From positions 1 to 64,000 of the forward strand of contig JBAZWL010000009.1 of assembly GCA_041660405.1 (NCBI GenBank): a stretch of 64,000 bases of DNA, in the 5' to 3' direction. The notes under the pieces are model-generated. The model worked only from the letters and a program-made list of their open reading frames with translations. It had not been told where the DNA came from and searched no databases. Source of the stretch: Taibaiella sp041660405. Lineage in GTDB: Bacteria > Bacteroidota > Bacteroidia > Chitinophagales > Chitinophagaceae. Positions within the stretch are counted from its first letter, which is position 1. Each line of letters starts with the position of its first letter. Shown here in pieces: positions 35,906 to 44,248 of the stretch. Position numbers and translations under genes: made by a program.

Positions 35906-36262
35906 ATTTTCTTCTTTATTTTAACCTACTCTTTAAATTGAGGATTTTCGGTACGCTCCCCGTTAGATAAGAATTCTTATCTCTCTCTAATCATCACTGT
36001 TAAATTTTAAAAATGTCTAAATAAGCTGTCGAATCTACCTCCTTTTAATAAGTTAATAAATTTGTAAAATTTTACCCAAATTTAACCAAAACTTATCAAT
36101 TTGTTAATATCGTATCAATTATTTTCATCTATAATTTATCAGGAAAAGCAGTATGAGTAATATTATTTTGATATATGATAAAATAGAAACAGCGGATCAG
36201 ATGTAATATCCAACCCGCTGTTTGATTTACCGGACTCTTCCGTTTTATGAGTATTAGCCATA
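35906..36262. other. AT-rich leader region with an 18-bp palindrome
   Basis: The region upstream of the adhesin gene has no gene. AGATAAGAATTCTTATCT at 35965-35982 is a perfect palindrome about 60 bases upstream of the start and could be an operator. A 9-bp hairpin (36187-36195 with 36215-36223) lies further out. No exact TAnnTTTG box was seen on the minus strand. Confidence 0.45.
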
Positions 36263-36302
36263 ACAAGTAAAGCCCCGTAATATATTACGGGGCTTTACTT
36301 GT
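36263..36302 (-). terminator. Terminator after rplS
   Basis: A perfect 40-bp palindrome with arms ACAAGTAAAGCCCCGTAATA lies 12 bases beyond the rplS stop. The GC block AGCCCCG with flanking AT suits an intrinsic terminator, although the U-run is weak. Confidence 0.75.
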
Positions 36303-36314
36303 ATTAAAAGTATT

Positions 36315-36677
36315 TTATTTAGTGGTAGTAACTTGTTTCTTCTCTTTAATTCTTGAAGATTTACCGAAGCGTTCACGTTGGTAGTATAGTTTTGCACGAC
36401 GTACACGACCACGCTTATTAACAACGATGGACTCAATATTAGGAGAGAACAAAGGGAATAAACGCTCAACGCCAACACCATCAGAAATTTTACGGACAGT
36501 GAACGTTTGAGTACCACCCTGGCCTTGACGCTTAATCACATCACCTTTAAATGACTGAATACGTTCTTTGGCACCTTCTACAATTTTGTAGTTTACCGTG
36601 ATATTATCACCTGCTTTAAAAACAGGCATTTCTTTTTTGGTATTGAATTGCTCGTGTACAAACGCAATAGCTTCCAT
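36315..36677 (-). CDS. rplS: 50S ribosomal protein L19
   Basis: L19 sits at the subunit interface. The 120-residue protein shows the family pattern: FKAGDNITVNYKIVEGAKERIQSFKGDVI, TFTVRKISDGVGVERLFPLFSPNIESI and GRVRRAKLYYQRERFGKSSRI. The C-terminal VTTTK tail is a short extension. It lies 64 bases downstream of rplT on the same strand rather than in the rpsP-rimM-trmD-rplS operon known from many bacteria; rpsP is elsewhere in the window. Confidence 0.98.
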   Translation of the reverse strand: MEAIAFVHEQFNTKKEMPVFKAGDNITVNYKIVEGAKERIQSFKGDVIKRQGQGGTQTFTVRKISDGVGVERLFPLFSPNIESIVVNKRGRVRRAKLYYQRERFGKSSRIKEKKQVTTTK

Positions 36678-36741
36678 TGTGAGTAATTTTTACTAATATT
36701 ATATAATACTTCCCGCAAGTGCGAGAGGAGTTTGGAGCTGC

Positions 36742-37086
36742 TTATTTAACTTCAGCTACCAGTTTTTTAAAGCTTTCAGGCTCATTCATAGCCAGATCTG
36801 CTAATACTTTACGGTTAAGCTCGATACCTTTTTGGTTAAGCTTGTTCATAAATACGGAATAACTCAAACCTTCTTCACGTACTGCAGCATTGATACGGGC
36901 GATCCATAAAGTGCGGTATTCACGCTTCTTTAATTTGCGACCAACATATTTGTATCCAAGGCCTTTTTCTAATACGTTTTTGGCTACCGTATAAACGTTT
37001 TTGCGTTTGCCGTAGTACCCTTTCGTTTGCTTAAGGATTTTCTTTCTTCTAGCACGCGAGGCTACAGCGTTTACTGAACGTGGCAT
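36742..37086 (-). CDS. rplT: 50S ribosomal protein L20
   Basis: L20 is an early 23S rRNA binding and assembly protein. The 114-residue protein begins MPRSVNAVASRARRKKILKQTKGYYGKRKN and contains YKYVGRKLKKREYRTLWIARINAA, both diagnostic. It follows rpmI by 50 bases as in the conserved rpmI-rplT pair; L20 commonly represses this operon by binding its mRNA. Confidence 0.98.
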   Translation of the reverse strand: MPRSVNAVASRARRKKILKQTKGYYGKRKNVYTVAKNVLEKGLGYKYVGRKLKKREYRTLWIARINAAVREEGLSYSVFMNKLNQKGIELNRKVLADLAMNEPESFKKLVAEVK

Positions 37087-37136
37087 AATTTATTGTTTTT
37101 AAAATTTAGTACTTTTTCGTGCGAGTAAGCAAATGC

Positions 37137-37334
37137 TTATCTCATGTTCAACATTCTCTTAACCAATTTCAGGTTTGCGCTGTGAATGAACACAGAACCA
37201 TCAAGGCTACGTCTGCGTTTTGCAGATTTTTTTGTCAAAAGGTGCTTTCTAAACGCTTTACGACGAGTGATCCTGCCAGTGCCTGTAACTTTAAAAGTTT
37301 TTTTAGCCCTTGAGTGTGTTTTTACTTTCGGCAT
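37137..37334 (-). CDS. rpmI: 50S ribosomal protein L35
   Basis: L35 is a small basic protein of the large subunit. The 65 residues MPKVKTHSRAKKTFKVTGTG and onwards to HLLTKKSAKRRRSLDGS match the family. A consensus promoter box lies 19 bases upstream, so rpmI-rplT is transcribed from its own promoter. The usual infC (IF3) gene is not upstream; glmS takes that position. Confidence 0.97.
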   Translation of the reverse strand: MPKVKTHSRAKKTFKVTGTGRITRRKAFRKHLLTKKSAKRRRSLDGSVFIHSANLKLVKRMLNMR

Positions 37335-37353
37335 GTTATTTTATTTGGGAGTG

Positions 37354-37361
37354 CAAAGGTA
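37354..37361 (-). promoter_or_regulatory. -7 box of rpmI-rplT
   Basis: TACCTTTG on the minus strand is an exact match, with only 19 bases to the rpmI ATG. The leader is therefore about 12-15 bases, too short to hold a classical L20-binding leader. Confidence 0.72.
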
Positions 37362-37440
37362 ATTAAAAAATTAATCGAAAAATGGAAATTTGAAAAATAT
37401 TTGAAGAATTATTTCATAAGGATGCCTTTTACAGGATAAA

Positions 37441-37473
37441 CAAACGGGACCGGCTTCTATCCGATCCCGTTTG
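37441..37473 (-). terminator. Terminator of glmS
   Basis: CAAACGGGACCGG (37441-37453) pairs with CCGATCCCGTTTG (37461-37473) with one mismatch, 22 bases beyond the glmS stop. Confidence 0.75.
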
Positions 37474-37495
37474 TTTGGGTAAATGAAATATAAAA

Positions 37496-39337
37496 TTATT
37501 CTACTGTTACTGATTTTGCCAGATTACGTGGTTGATCCACGTTGGTTCCCCGCATCAATGCTATATGATATGATAATAGTTGCAATGGAACTACGGTCAA
37601 CAGAGGGCTTAGTATTTCTTCTGTTTCCGGTATAGCAATGGTGTAATCTGCCAGCGCAGTAATTTCTGTATCACCTTCGTTTACCACTGCAATTACTTTA
37701 CCATTACGCGCCTTTACTTCCTGGATATTGGAAACGATCTTGTCGTGTGCACTGGCATTGGTAGCCAATACAACCACCGGCATATCCTCATCTATCAAAG
37801 CAATTGGGCCATGCTTCATTTCAGCGGCAGGATAACCTTCCGCGTGGATATAGGATATTTCTTTCAGCTTCAATGCTCCTTCCAATGCCACAGGGAAATT
37901 TACGCCGCGACCAAGATATAAGAAGTTGGTCGCATCCTTAAATCTTGCAGCGATCTCTTGAATCTGTGCATCAAGCTTTAAGGTCTGCTTTATTTTTTCA
38001 GGAATATTTTTCAATTCATACAACACCTGGCGCAGGTAAGAAGTCGATATTGTTCCTTTGTGCTGTGCTATTTGTAAGGAAAGTAAAGTCAGGATTACTA
38101 CTTGTGTAGAGAAAGCTTTGGTAGAAGCTACACCAATTTCTGGTCCGGCATGAGTATAAGAACCAGCGTGTGTAGCTCTTGCTATAGAGGAACCAATTAC
38201 ATTGCAAATACCATAAATAAGGGCTTGTCGTTCCTTAGCTATTTCAATAGCAGCAAGGGTATCGGCTGTTTCTCCTGATTGGGAAATGGCCAGAACCACG
38301 TCATTTTCTGTAATAATCGGGTTTCTATACCGGAATTCTGAAGCGTATTCTACTTCTACCGGTACGCGCGCAAGCTCTTCAATAAGATATTCACCCAACA
38401 AACCTGCATGATAGGATGTACCACACGCAGTTATAATAAAGCGTTTGGCCTGGTTAATCCTGTTAATATATTCTGTAATGCCACCCAGTTTGATCCAGCC
38501 TTCGTCAGCATTCATACGGCCTCTTACTGCATCGGCAATTACTTTAGGTTGCTCATAAATTTCTTTAAGCATGAAATGTTCAAACCCACCTTTCTCTATC
38601 GCTTCAAGATCCATTTCCAGCTCTTCGATAAACGGAGTCTTTTCAATATTGCCCAGGGTCTTAACCTGCATTTTGCCATCCCGGGTTACTACTACGTATT
38701 CCTGGTCATCGAGGTAAACTACGTTTTTAGTATACTCAATAATTGGCGAAGCATCAGAAGCAATAAAGAATTCATCTTTACCTACACCTACTACAAGCGG
38801 GCTTCCTTTGCGGGCAGCAATAAGGGTATTATTGTCTTCTTTATCTAATACTACTATAGCGTAAGCACCCACTACTTCATTCAGTGCAATACGAACAGCA
38901 TCTTCCAGCGCTACGTTTTCCTGTTTTTGAATTTCTTCAATAAGGTTGATTAATACTTCAGTATCTGTGTCGGAAACAAAGTTATAGCCTCTTTTTTTGA
39001 GCTGCTCTTTCAGGGAAGAATAGTTCTCAATAATGCCGTTGTGCACAATTGCAAACCGGCCGGAATGTGACAGATGGGGATGTGCATTAACATCATTAGG
39101 AACACCATGTGTGGCCCAGCGTGTATGGCCAATACCAATATTGCCTAAAATGTCATGCTCTTCTGCATATTGTTGCAGATTTTTTACTTTTCCTGCTTTT
39201 TTATACAGATTAAAGGAGCTATTCTGCATCATGATAACACCGGCACTGTCATACCCTCTGTATTCCAGTCGTTGCAATCCTTTAATCAGGACAGGATAGG
39301 CTTCACGTGGTCCAACATAAGCAACTATTCCACACAT
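37496..39337 (-). CDS. glmS: Glutamine-fructose-6-phosphate aminotransferase (isomerising)
   Basis: GlmS makes glucosamine-6-phosphate from fructose-6-phosphate and glutamine, the entry to amino-sugar and peptidoglycan synthesis. It has 613 residues. The mature N-terminal Cys2 begins the CGIVAYVG amidotransferase motif, with GIGHTRWATHG and the AHPHLSHSGRFAIVHNGIIENY loop following. Two SIS domains (TACGTSYHAGL, AISQSGETADTLAAI, LYLGRGVNFPVALEGALKLKEISYIHAE) complete the enzyme. The terminal NLAKSVTVE motif is intact. The gene follows DUF4270 by nine bases and probably belongs to its operon. Confidence 0.98.
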   Translation of the reverse strand: MCGIVAYVGPREAYPVLIKGLQRLEYRGYDSAGVIMMQNSSFNLYKKAGKVKNLQQYAEEHDILGNIGIGHTRWATHGVPNDVNAHPHLSHSGRFAIVHNGIIENYSSLKEQLKKRGYNFVSDTDTEVLINLIEEIQKQENVALEDAVRIALNEVVGAYAIVVLDKEDNNTLIAARKGSPLVVGVGKDEFFIASDASPIIEYTKNVVYLDDQEYVVVTRDGKMQVKTLGNIEKTPFIEELEMDLEAIEKGGFEHFMLKEIYEQPKVIADAVRGRMNADEGWIKLGGITEYINRINQAKRFIITACGTSYHAGLLGEYLIEELARVPVEVEYASEFRYRNPIITENDVVLAISQSGETADTLAAIEIAKERQALIYGICNVIGSSIARATHAGSYTHAGPEIGVASTKAFSTQVVILTLLSLQIAQHKGTISTSYLRQVLYELKNIPEKIKQTLKLDAQIQEIAARFKDATNFLYLGRGVNFPVALEGALKLKEISYIHAEGYPAAEMKHGPIALIDEDMPVVVLATNASAHDKIVSNIQEVKARNGKVIAVVNEGDTEITALADYTIAIPETEEILSPLLTVVPLQLLSYHIALMRGTNVDQPRNLAKSVTVE

Positions 39338-39346
39338 ATATAGTAA

Positions 39347-40750
39347 TTATTTAAGTTTTGTGTAAATGACATTGAATTTTAATTTGGTATCTTGATTGCT
39401 GCTATTAGGGCCATTGACTACCATTCTGAATGATCCCGGATAAGTAACCGTCGAAGCTAATCTAAGTTTTAATTCTGTTTTACCAGCCGAAATCGCTTTT
39501 TGAACTTCTCTTGGAATATTCAAGGTATACCTTACAAAATCCGTGCCATTAATAGTAACCTTGGTAGCTGCGCCACCTATAAAATCCGGACCACTTTCAT
39601 TGGCGGTGCCATCATTATTCAGCATATCTGAAACTACACGCTCTGTTCCGTCATCATTTACAGCGGTTACGATTAGCTGAGGAGGGGCACTAAAGCGGTT
39701 ATCATCCCCTACTTTTAAAGCGGTTAATGTTATTGTGGCTTTATTAATTACGGAAGGTGGTATTTTGTTATCTATTTTTATAGTCAGGTCGGCACGGAAA
39801 CCAGGATAACCTTCCATCAGCAAAGAATCATGATTGGCGGTTTGGCTATTATAATAAGTAAGAGCAGGTGCGCCGGTATAGTTTCTGTAAATACCATTGA
39901 AAAAGGAGCTATAGGAAGTGTTGAATTTAAAGAAGGCTTTAAGCAATTTAGGATCAGTAGCGGTATGGTAATAACATTCCAGTTGAGCTCTGTCGTAATT
40001 AGCTATGCCAGTGCTACTACCGGTGGTCAGGCCAAAGTAAGCCAATGTATTTTGGGCTACTGTTGTGTCAGGTGCTAAATATATTCCCTTGAATTGTGCC
40101 AGAAACGCAGTAGTAGAAGCAAGATCAGCAGGACTCATATTCTTAAACCGGTCATTAAGTCCGTCAACCCGCATGCGTAGAAGGTGGTTAACTGAATCAC
40201 CACTTGCTAATTTCACAGTATCATAAAGTGATTTAATAGTAATGGTTCCGGTACCTACAGGCAATGGATTATAAGCAAGTTTACTAATAGCATAATACTT
40301 TACAGAGGTGTCGCCGAAGTTATCTGTTATTTCGTATGCCCTTAACTTAAGAGCATGGCTATTATCGGTACGGTTGGTATCCGCATAGCTGAAACTCAAA
40401 TAAGGAAGGGAAATAACCGTAGAATCCATTACAACGCCGGTAGGGAAGGTGAAGTTAGCCGCAGGCGGGATAAATTGTATATACGCACCAGCCATAATCC
40501 TTCCAAAAAATGGGTCGTTTGTTATACCGCCTATAGCCATTAACGGATAGCCATAACTGTCCGTTATTAAAGAGTCAAAATGGGTATTCTTTACCGAAAT
40601 GGCAAGGTCATTGACCTCAAAAGTGTTAATATTATCAACATCTGGAACAAGGTCCGGTTTGATTGTGCTTTTCTCTTTGCAGGCAACCAATGAAAAAAAG
40701 CCTGCGCAGAGCGTAAAGGCTTTTAAATGATTATGAAATGTAGTCTTCAA
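39347..40750 (-). CDS. DUF4270 lipoprotein
   Basis: The 467-residue protein has a lipoprotein signal (LVAC, lipidated Cys24) followed by KEK. Its body shows the DUF4270 pattern: DVDNINTFEVNDLAISVKNTHFDSLITDSYGYPLMAIGGITNDPFFGRIMAGAYIQF, all beta, with later VYALNGxx-like strands. Many family members sit between a glycogen-synthase-like gene and glmS or panC in Bacteroidota, as here. The role is unknown; an outer-membrane location is likely. The Lys-Glu-Lys after the lipidated Cys partly resembles the surface-export signal of Bacteroidota lipoproteins (a Lys plus acidic pair), but only partly. Confidence 0.83.
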   Translation of the reverse strand: MKTTFHNHLKAFTLCAGFFSLVACKEKSTIKPDLVPDVDNINTFEVNDLAISVKNTHFDSLITDSYGYPLMAIGGITNDPFFGRIMAGAYIQFIPPAANFTFPTGVVMDSTVISLPYLSFSYADTNRTDNSHALKLRAYEITDNFGDTSVKYYAISKLAYNPLPVGTGTITIKSLYDTVKLASGDSVNHLLRMRVDGLNDRFKNMSPADLASTTAFLAQFKGIYLAPDTTVAQNTLAYFGLTTGSSTGIANYDRAQLECYYHTATDPKLLKAFFKFNTSYSSFFNGIYRNYTGAPALTYYNSQTANHDSLLMEGYPGFRADLTIKIDNKIPPSVINKATITLTALKVGDDNRFSAPPQLIVTAVNDDGTERVVSDMLNNDGTANESGPDFIGGAATKVTINGTDFVRYTLNIPREVQKAISAGKTELKLRLASTVTYPGSFRMVVNGPNSSNQDTKLKFNVIYTKLK

Positions 40751-40784
40751 CGATTTCTTTTTCTATTGTTATAAATTCTTATTT

Positions 40785-41612
40785 CTAATCTTGAGATAAG
40801 CTTTGGTAAAGTTCGAATAACGGATCAATATTTTCAAGCCAATCAGGACTATAAGGAATTACTTTTTTGCCTTTGCCGGTCTTAAATTCAGATATTATTT
40901 CAGGGTTAATACCTTCTTCTCCGTGTATAATTACATCTGCATATTTGCTGGCGCCATACACTAACGCCTCGTTATTGCTTTTATTATACGGCTCTACGTC
41001 TTTATCTTTCAACGCAGCACTGTTCATCACCATTTTAATAAAATCTTCACCTAATGATTCTTTAAACTGTGCTTTTTGCGCGGTATATATGGATTTGGAA
41101 TGCACAAATACCGGTTCTTTTTTATAAGCTGTTTTGAGGAACATAGGGATCAATGAAGTCATCCAGCCATGACAATGAATCACATCAGGAGGCCAGCCAA
41201 ATTTTTTCACTATTTCCAGGGCACTTTTACAGAAAAAGATCAGGCGCTCGGTATTATCATCAAAAAAGTGTTCCTGTTCATCTCTGAAGACGGCTTTTCT
41301 CTTGAAAAAATCTTCATTATCCATAAAGTAAACCTGCAATCTGGCATTGGGTAAAGAAGCAACTTTAATCAGTAATGGATGGTCGTCTTTATCTACTACT
41401 ACATTAATTCCCGATAATCTTACTACTTCATGCAAGCGATGTCTGCGTTCATTAATAATACCAAACCTGGGCATAATAACCCTTATCTCCATACCGGAGT
41501 CAAAAGTTTTTACGGAAAGTTTATTTAAAATGGCAGCAAAATCTGTGATTTCAAGATAAGGGGAAAGCTCGTTAGTAATAATGAGTATGCGCTTTTTACT
41601 TTGTACTGACAT
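40785..41612 (-). CDS. Glycogen/starch synthase-like protein, N-terminal GT5 domain only
   Basis: The 275-residue protein matches the N-terminal (GT5) half of glycogen synthase. It contains KRILIITNELSPY, GMEIRVIMPRFGIINERRHRL, FFCKSALEIVKKFGWPPDVIHCHGW and a final SPDWLENIDPL. The C-terminal nucleotide-binding half of the GT-B fold is absent, yet the frame ends cleanly and the next gene starts after 34 bases, so this is a natural short form seen in Bacteroidota rather than a broken gene. It cannot bind ADP-glucose in the normal way, so the synthase label should be taken as ancestry. ATG 41612 is preferred over TTG 41618. First gene of the operon with DUF4270 and glmS. Confidence 0.8.
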   Translation of the reverse strand: MSVQSKKRILIITNELSPYLEITDFAAILNKLSVKTFDSGMEIRVIMPRFGIINERRHRLHEVVRLSGINVVVDKDDHPLLIKVASLPNARLQVYFMDNEDFFKRKAVFRDEQEHFFDDNTERLIFFCKSALEIVKKFGWPPDVIHCHGWMTSLIPMFLKTAYKKEPVFVHSKSIYTAQKAQFKESLGEDFIKMVMNSAALKDKDVEPYNKSNNEALVYGASKYADVIIHGEEGINPEIISEFKTGKGKKVIPYSPDWLENIDPLFELYQSLSQD

Positions 41613-41804
41613 GAACAAGTTGGTTGTTTCCTAAAGAAAAAGTTGTTTGAAAAATTCATATTCCCTTTGTAATAGGGAACATGCTTTTTAACTTAAAAAA
41701 ATATATCCTTTTGCGCGCGTTCATGAATCTTATGGCATCCTGTTTATTCAGAAATTCTATATAGAAAACAGGAAATTACCATCATTTTCACGTAGGTTTG
41801 GCGG

Positions 41805-41812
41805 CAAAGGTA
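41805..41812 (-). promoter_or_regulatory. -7 box, probable promoter of the glgA-like operon with a long leader
   Basis: TACCTTTG on the minus strand is an exact match 193 bases upstream of the ATG. The leader between holds hairpins at 41738-41773 (8-bp outer stem) and 41661-41679 (6-bp stem). Confidence 0.55.
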
Positions 41813-41894
41813 CGGAATAATTATAAATTACTGAATTGCTCTATAGTTTCAATGTATTTTATTCCCCCTAAATACTCACTTTATTATCTATAGT

Positions 41895-42737
41895 ATGCTT
41901 ATTTTTAAAAAGATAGAACAAATACAACTTTATCTTAATAAAGAAAGGTTGTCAGGTAAGCAAATAGGCTTTGTCCCTACCATGGGCGCTTTACATGAAG
42001 GGCATATCTCCCTGATAAAATTTGCACAGAACGAAAATGAGGTGACGGTATGCAGCATTTTTGTGAACCCTACACAATTTAATAATGCAACTGACCTGCA
42101 GAAATATCCCCGTACAATTGAGCAGGATATTGAAATGCTTACTGGCGCAAATTGCGACGTATTATTCTTACCCGAGGTCTCTGAAATGTATCCTGACGGC
42201 CAGCAAATGAGCAAACAGTATGACCTGGGTTATGTGGAAACCATTTTGGAAGGAGCTTACCGTCCGGGGCACTTTCAAGGAGTGGCGCAGGTTGTGGAAC
42301 GTTTACTTGATATTATTACACCCCAACAATTATATCTCGGACAAAAGGACTATCAACAATGTGCTGTTATTGAAAAACTTATTGAAATTAGACAGCTTCC
42401 GGTTACGTTGCATATTGTACCTACCATGCGTGAGGCCGATGGCCTGGCCATGAGTTCCCGAAACAGAAGATTGACCGAACCTCAACGAAATCTTGCAGGG
42501 CTTTTGTATCAATGTCTGGTTTCTATTCAAGCCAAGCAAGGGATTCAGCAGTTTAGCATTGTAAAAAAGGAATGCCTTGATATTTTGGGAAAAAAAGGTT
42601 TCAAGCCCGATTACATTGAACTTGCAGATGCAGTTACGCTTGAAATATTAAATGATTATGAACCGAATAGGAAAATGGTAGCGCTTATAGCAGCCTTTAT
42701 TGGAGATGTAAGATTGATCGATAACCTGGTATTATAA
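41895..42737 (+). CDS. panC: Pantoate-beta-alanine ligase (pantothenate synthetase)
   Basis: PanC joins pantoate and beta-alanine with ATP to give pantothenate. The 280-residue protein has FVPTMGALHEGHISLI with the HxGH ATP motif, FVNPTQF, GYVETILEGAYRPGHFQGVAQVVERL and KDYQQ, then MSSRNRRL. It is divergent from the glgA-like gene, an arrangement common in Bacteroidota. The panD partner, which often follows, is absent; rpsP is next. Confidence 0.97.
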   Translation: MLIFKKIEQIQLYLNKERLSGKQIGFVPTMGALHEGHISLIKFAQNENEVTVCSIFVNPTQFNNATDLQKYPRTIEQDIEMLTGANCDVLFLPEVSEMYPDGQQMSKQYDLGYVETILEGAYRPGHFQGVAQVVERLLDIITPQQLYLGQKDYQQCAVIEKLIEIRQLPVTLHIVPTMREADGLAMSSRNRRLTEPQRNLAGLLYQCLVSIQAKQGIQQFSIVKKECLDILGKKGFKPDYIELADAVTLEILNDYEPNRKMVALIAAFIGDVRLIDNLVL

Positions 42738-42812
42738 TTTCTCCATTTTATATCATCTTAAAAAAATGATAATAAATTCGTTTTTAGTAACTCATTTTTA
42801 AAAAAATACATT

Positions 42813-42820
42813 TAACTTCG
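42813..42820 (+). promoter_or_regulatory. Probable -7 box of rpsP
   Basis: TAACTTCG matches TAnnTTTG except one base and lies 43 bases before the ATG. Confidence 0.5.
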
Positions 42821-42863
42821 CAGTCCGAATTTATTTATTTACCCAAAAACAATTTCCATTTCT

Positions 42864-43391
42864 ATGGCGGTTAAAATCAGAATGCAACGCCACGGGTCTA
42901 AAAAGCGCCCGTTTTACTTCATCGTAGCTGCTAACAGCACATCACCACGCGATGGTAAATTCATTGAAAAATTAGGTACTTACAACCCATTGACCGTTCC
43001 GGCTACTATCCGTATCAACAACGAGAGAGCACTGGATTGGTTACAGAAAGGTGCACAGCCTACTAACACAGTTCGCCGTATCCTTTCTTTCAAAGGTGTA
43101 TTGTACATGAAACACCTTATGCGCGGTGTTGCTCTTGGTTTGTTTGACGAAACTGCAGCAAATCAGAAATTTGAACAATGGAACGCTGAACACGAACAAC
43201 TGGTTGCTAAACGTGAAGAAACTCACCGTAAGCACAAGCAAGAAAAACGTCACAGCATTTCCCAGGAATCTGTACGTCGTGTTGAAGAAAAACAAGCTTC
43301 TAAAGTTGCTGCGGCTGCTCCTGTTGAAACAGAAGCTCATGCTGAAAACAATGATGCTGCTTCTACTGAAGAAACAACACAAGAAGGTTAA
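42864..43391 (+). CDS. rpsP: 30S ribosomal protein S16 with a long C-terminal extension
   Basis: S16 is a 16S rRNA-binding assembly protein. Residues 1-80 are the family core: MAVKIRMQRHGSKKRPFYFI, SPRDGKFIEKLGTYNP and DWLQKGAQPTNTVRRILSF. Another 95 residues follow, rich in Lys, Glu and Ala (a charged helix, then AEN..AASTEE..). Such tails are usual in Bacteroidota S16 and have no known function. It is a single gene with its own terminator. The neighbours rimM and trmD, typical in other phyla, are not here. Confidence 0.97.
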   Translation: MAVKIRMQRHGSKKRPFYFIVAANSTSPRDGKFIEKLGTYNPLTVPATIRINNERALDWLQKGAQPTNTVRRILSFKGVLYMKHLMRGVALGLFDETAANQKFEQWNAEHEQLVAKREETHRKHKQEKRHSISQESVRRVEEKQASKVAAAAPVETEAHAENNDAASTEETTQEG

Positions 43392-43410
43392 TCTGATATT
43401 ATCCGGAAAG

Positions 43411-43440
43411 AAAAAGGAGATACAATTTGTATCTCCTTTT
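43411..43440 (+). terminator. Terminator of rpsP
   Basis: AAAAGGAGATACA pairs with TGTATCTCCTTTT around a 3-base loop and runs into seven or more T. Confidence 0.9.
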
Positions 43441-43453
43441 TTTATGACTAGAC

Positions 43454-43486
43454 AAACCTACAAGGTTTTTAAAACCTTATAGGTTT
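43454..43486. repeat. Nested palindrome between rpsP and pyrE
   Basis: The arms 43454-43469 and 43471-43486 match at 15 of 16 positions around one central T. Each arm (AAACCTACAAGGTTTT) is itself near-palindromic, as at 3036-3067. The pyrE stop is 6 bases away. Confidence 0.78.
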
Positions 43487-43491
43487 AAAGA

Positions 43492-44121
43492 TTATTGTTC
43501 CCAAGTAGAAGGGCTTACACGCCACTGACCCAGCTTTTCCATATCTGCAGGCTGAATAAGGTTTTGCGTAGCAGCAACTTCCATTAAAGCATTGTAATTA
43601 CTTAAAGTAATCAGTTTAACATTAGCCTTGGCAAAAGCTTCTTCTGCCTGAGGAAAACCATAAGTAAACAGAGCACACATACCAATTACGTCTGCTCCGG
43701 CACTACGCAAGGCTTCTACAGCTTCCAGGCTGCTCATACCGGTAGATACCAGATCTTCTATCACGACTACTTTCTGACCTTCGGTTAATACACCTTCTAT
43801 CTGATTGGTAAGCCCATGCCCTTTAGGTTTACTACGCACATAGATAAACGGAAGACGCAACAAGTCTGCTGCCAACGTTCCATGAGGAATACCAGCGGTA
43901 GCAACACCAGCCAGAGATTCTGCTTCAGGAAAATTTTCCATAATCGTGTTGGCGAGTTCGCTCTTTACATAATCCCTTACGTGTGGGTAGCTTAGTATTT
44001 TTCGGTTGTCGCAATATACCGGAGATTTCCAGCCGGAGGCCCATGTGAAAGGCTGATCAGGACTGATTTTTAATGCTTTTATGTGAAGCAATTTTTCTGC
44101 GAAGATGGATGCTGTGCTCAT
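43492..44121 (-). CDS. pyrE: Orotate phosphoribosyltransferase
   Basis: PyrE converts orotate and PRPP to OMP in pyrimidine synthesis. The 209-residue protein has the PRPP-binding motif VVVIEDLVSTGMSSLEAVEAL, the GWKSPVYCDNRKILSYPHVRDYV substrate segment and the flexible loop RSKPKGHGLTNQIEG. It ends normally. It stands alone and is divergent from the Nudix gene; other pyr genes are not present. Confidence 0.97.
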   Translation of the reverse strand: MSTASIFAEKLLHIKALKISPDQPFTWASGWKSPVYCDNRKILSYPHVRDYVKSELANTIMENFPEAESLAGVATAGIPHGTLAADLLRLPFIYVRSKPKGHGLTNQIEGVLTEGQKVVVIEDLVSTGMSSLEAVEALRSAGADVIGMCALFTYGFPQAEEAFAKANVKLITLSNYNALMEVAATQNLIQPADMEKLGQWRVSPSTWEQ

Positions 44122-44192
44122 GAGGGCGCAAATTACACACTAATTCCGAATAGGGAAAAGGTATTATAATTTTTTTTAGGCCCTTCATTCCA

Positions 44193-44200
44193 TACCTTCG
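44193..44200 (+). promoter_or_regulatory. Probable -7 box of the Nudix gene
   Basis: TACCTTCG differs at one base from TAnnTTTG and lies 48 bases before the ATG. Confidence 0.5.
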
Positions 44201-44248
44201 TAAATTGAATCTTAATAGTTCAGGAAAAACATAATCCTCCAAAGAACC

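Noticed and set aside
37335..37495. glmS-type ribozyme or riboswitch
   Set aside because: This interval is downstream of glmS, and the ribozyme is known mainly from Gram-positive bacteria. The glmS upstream gap is only nine bases.
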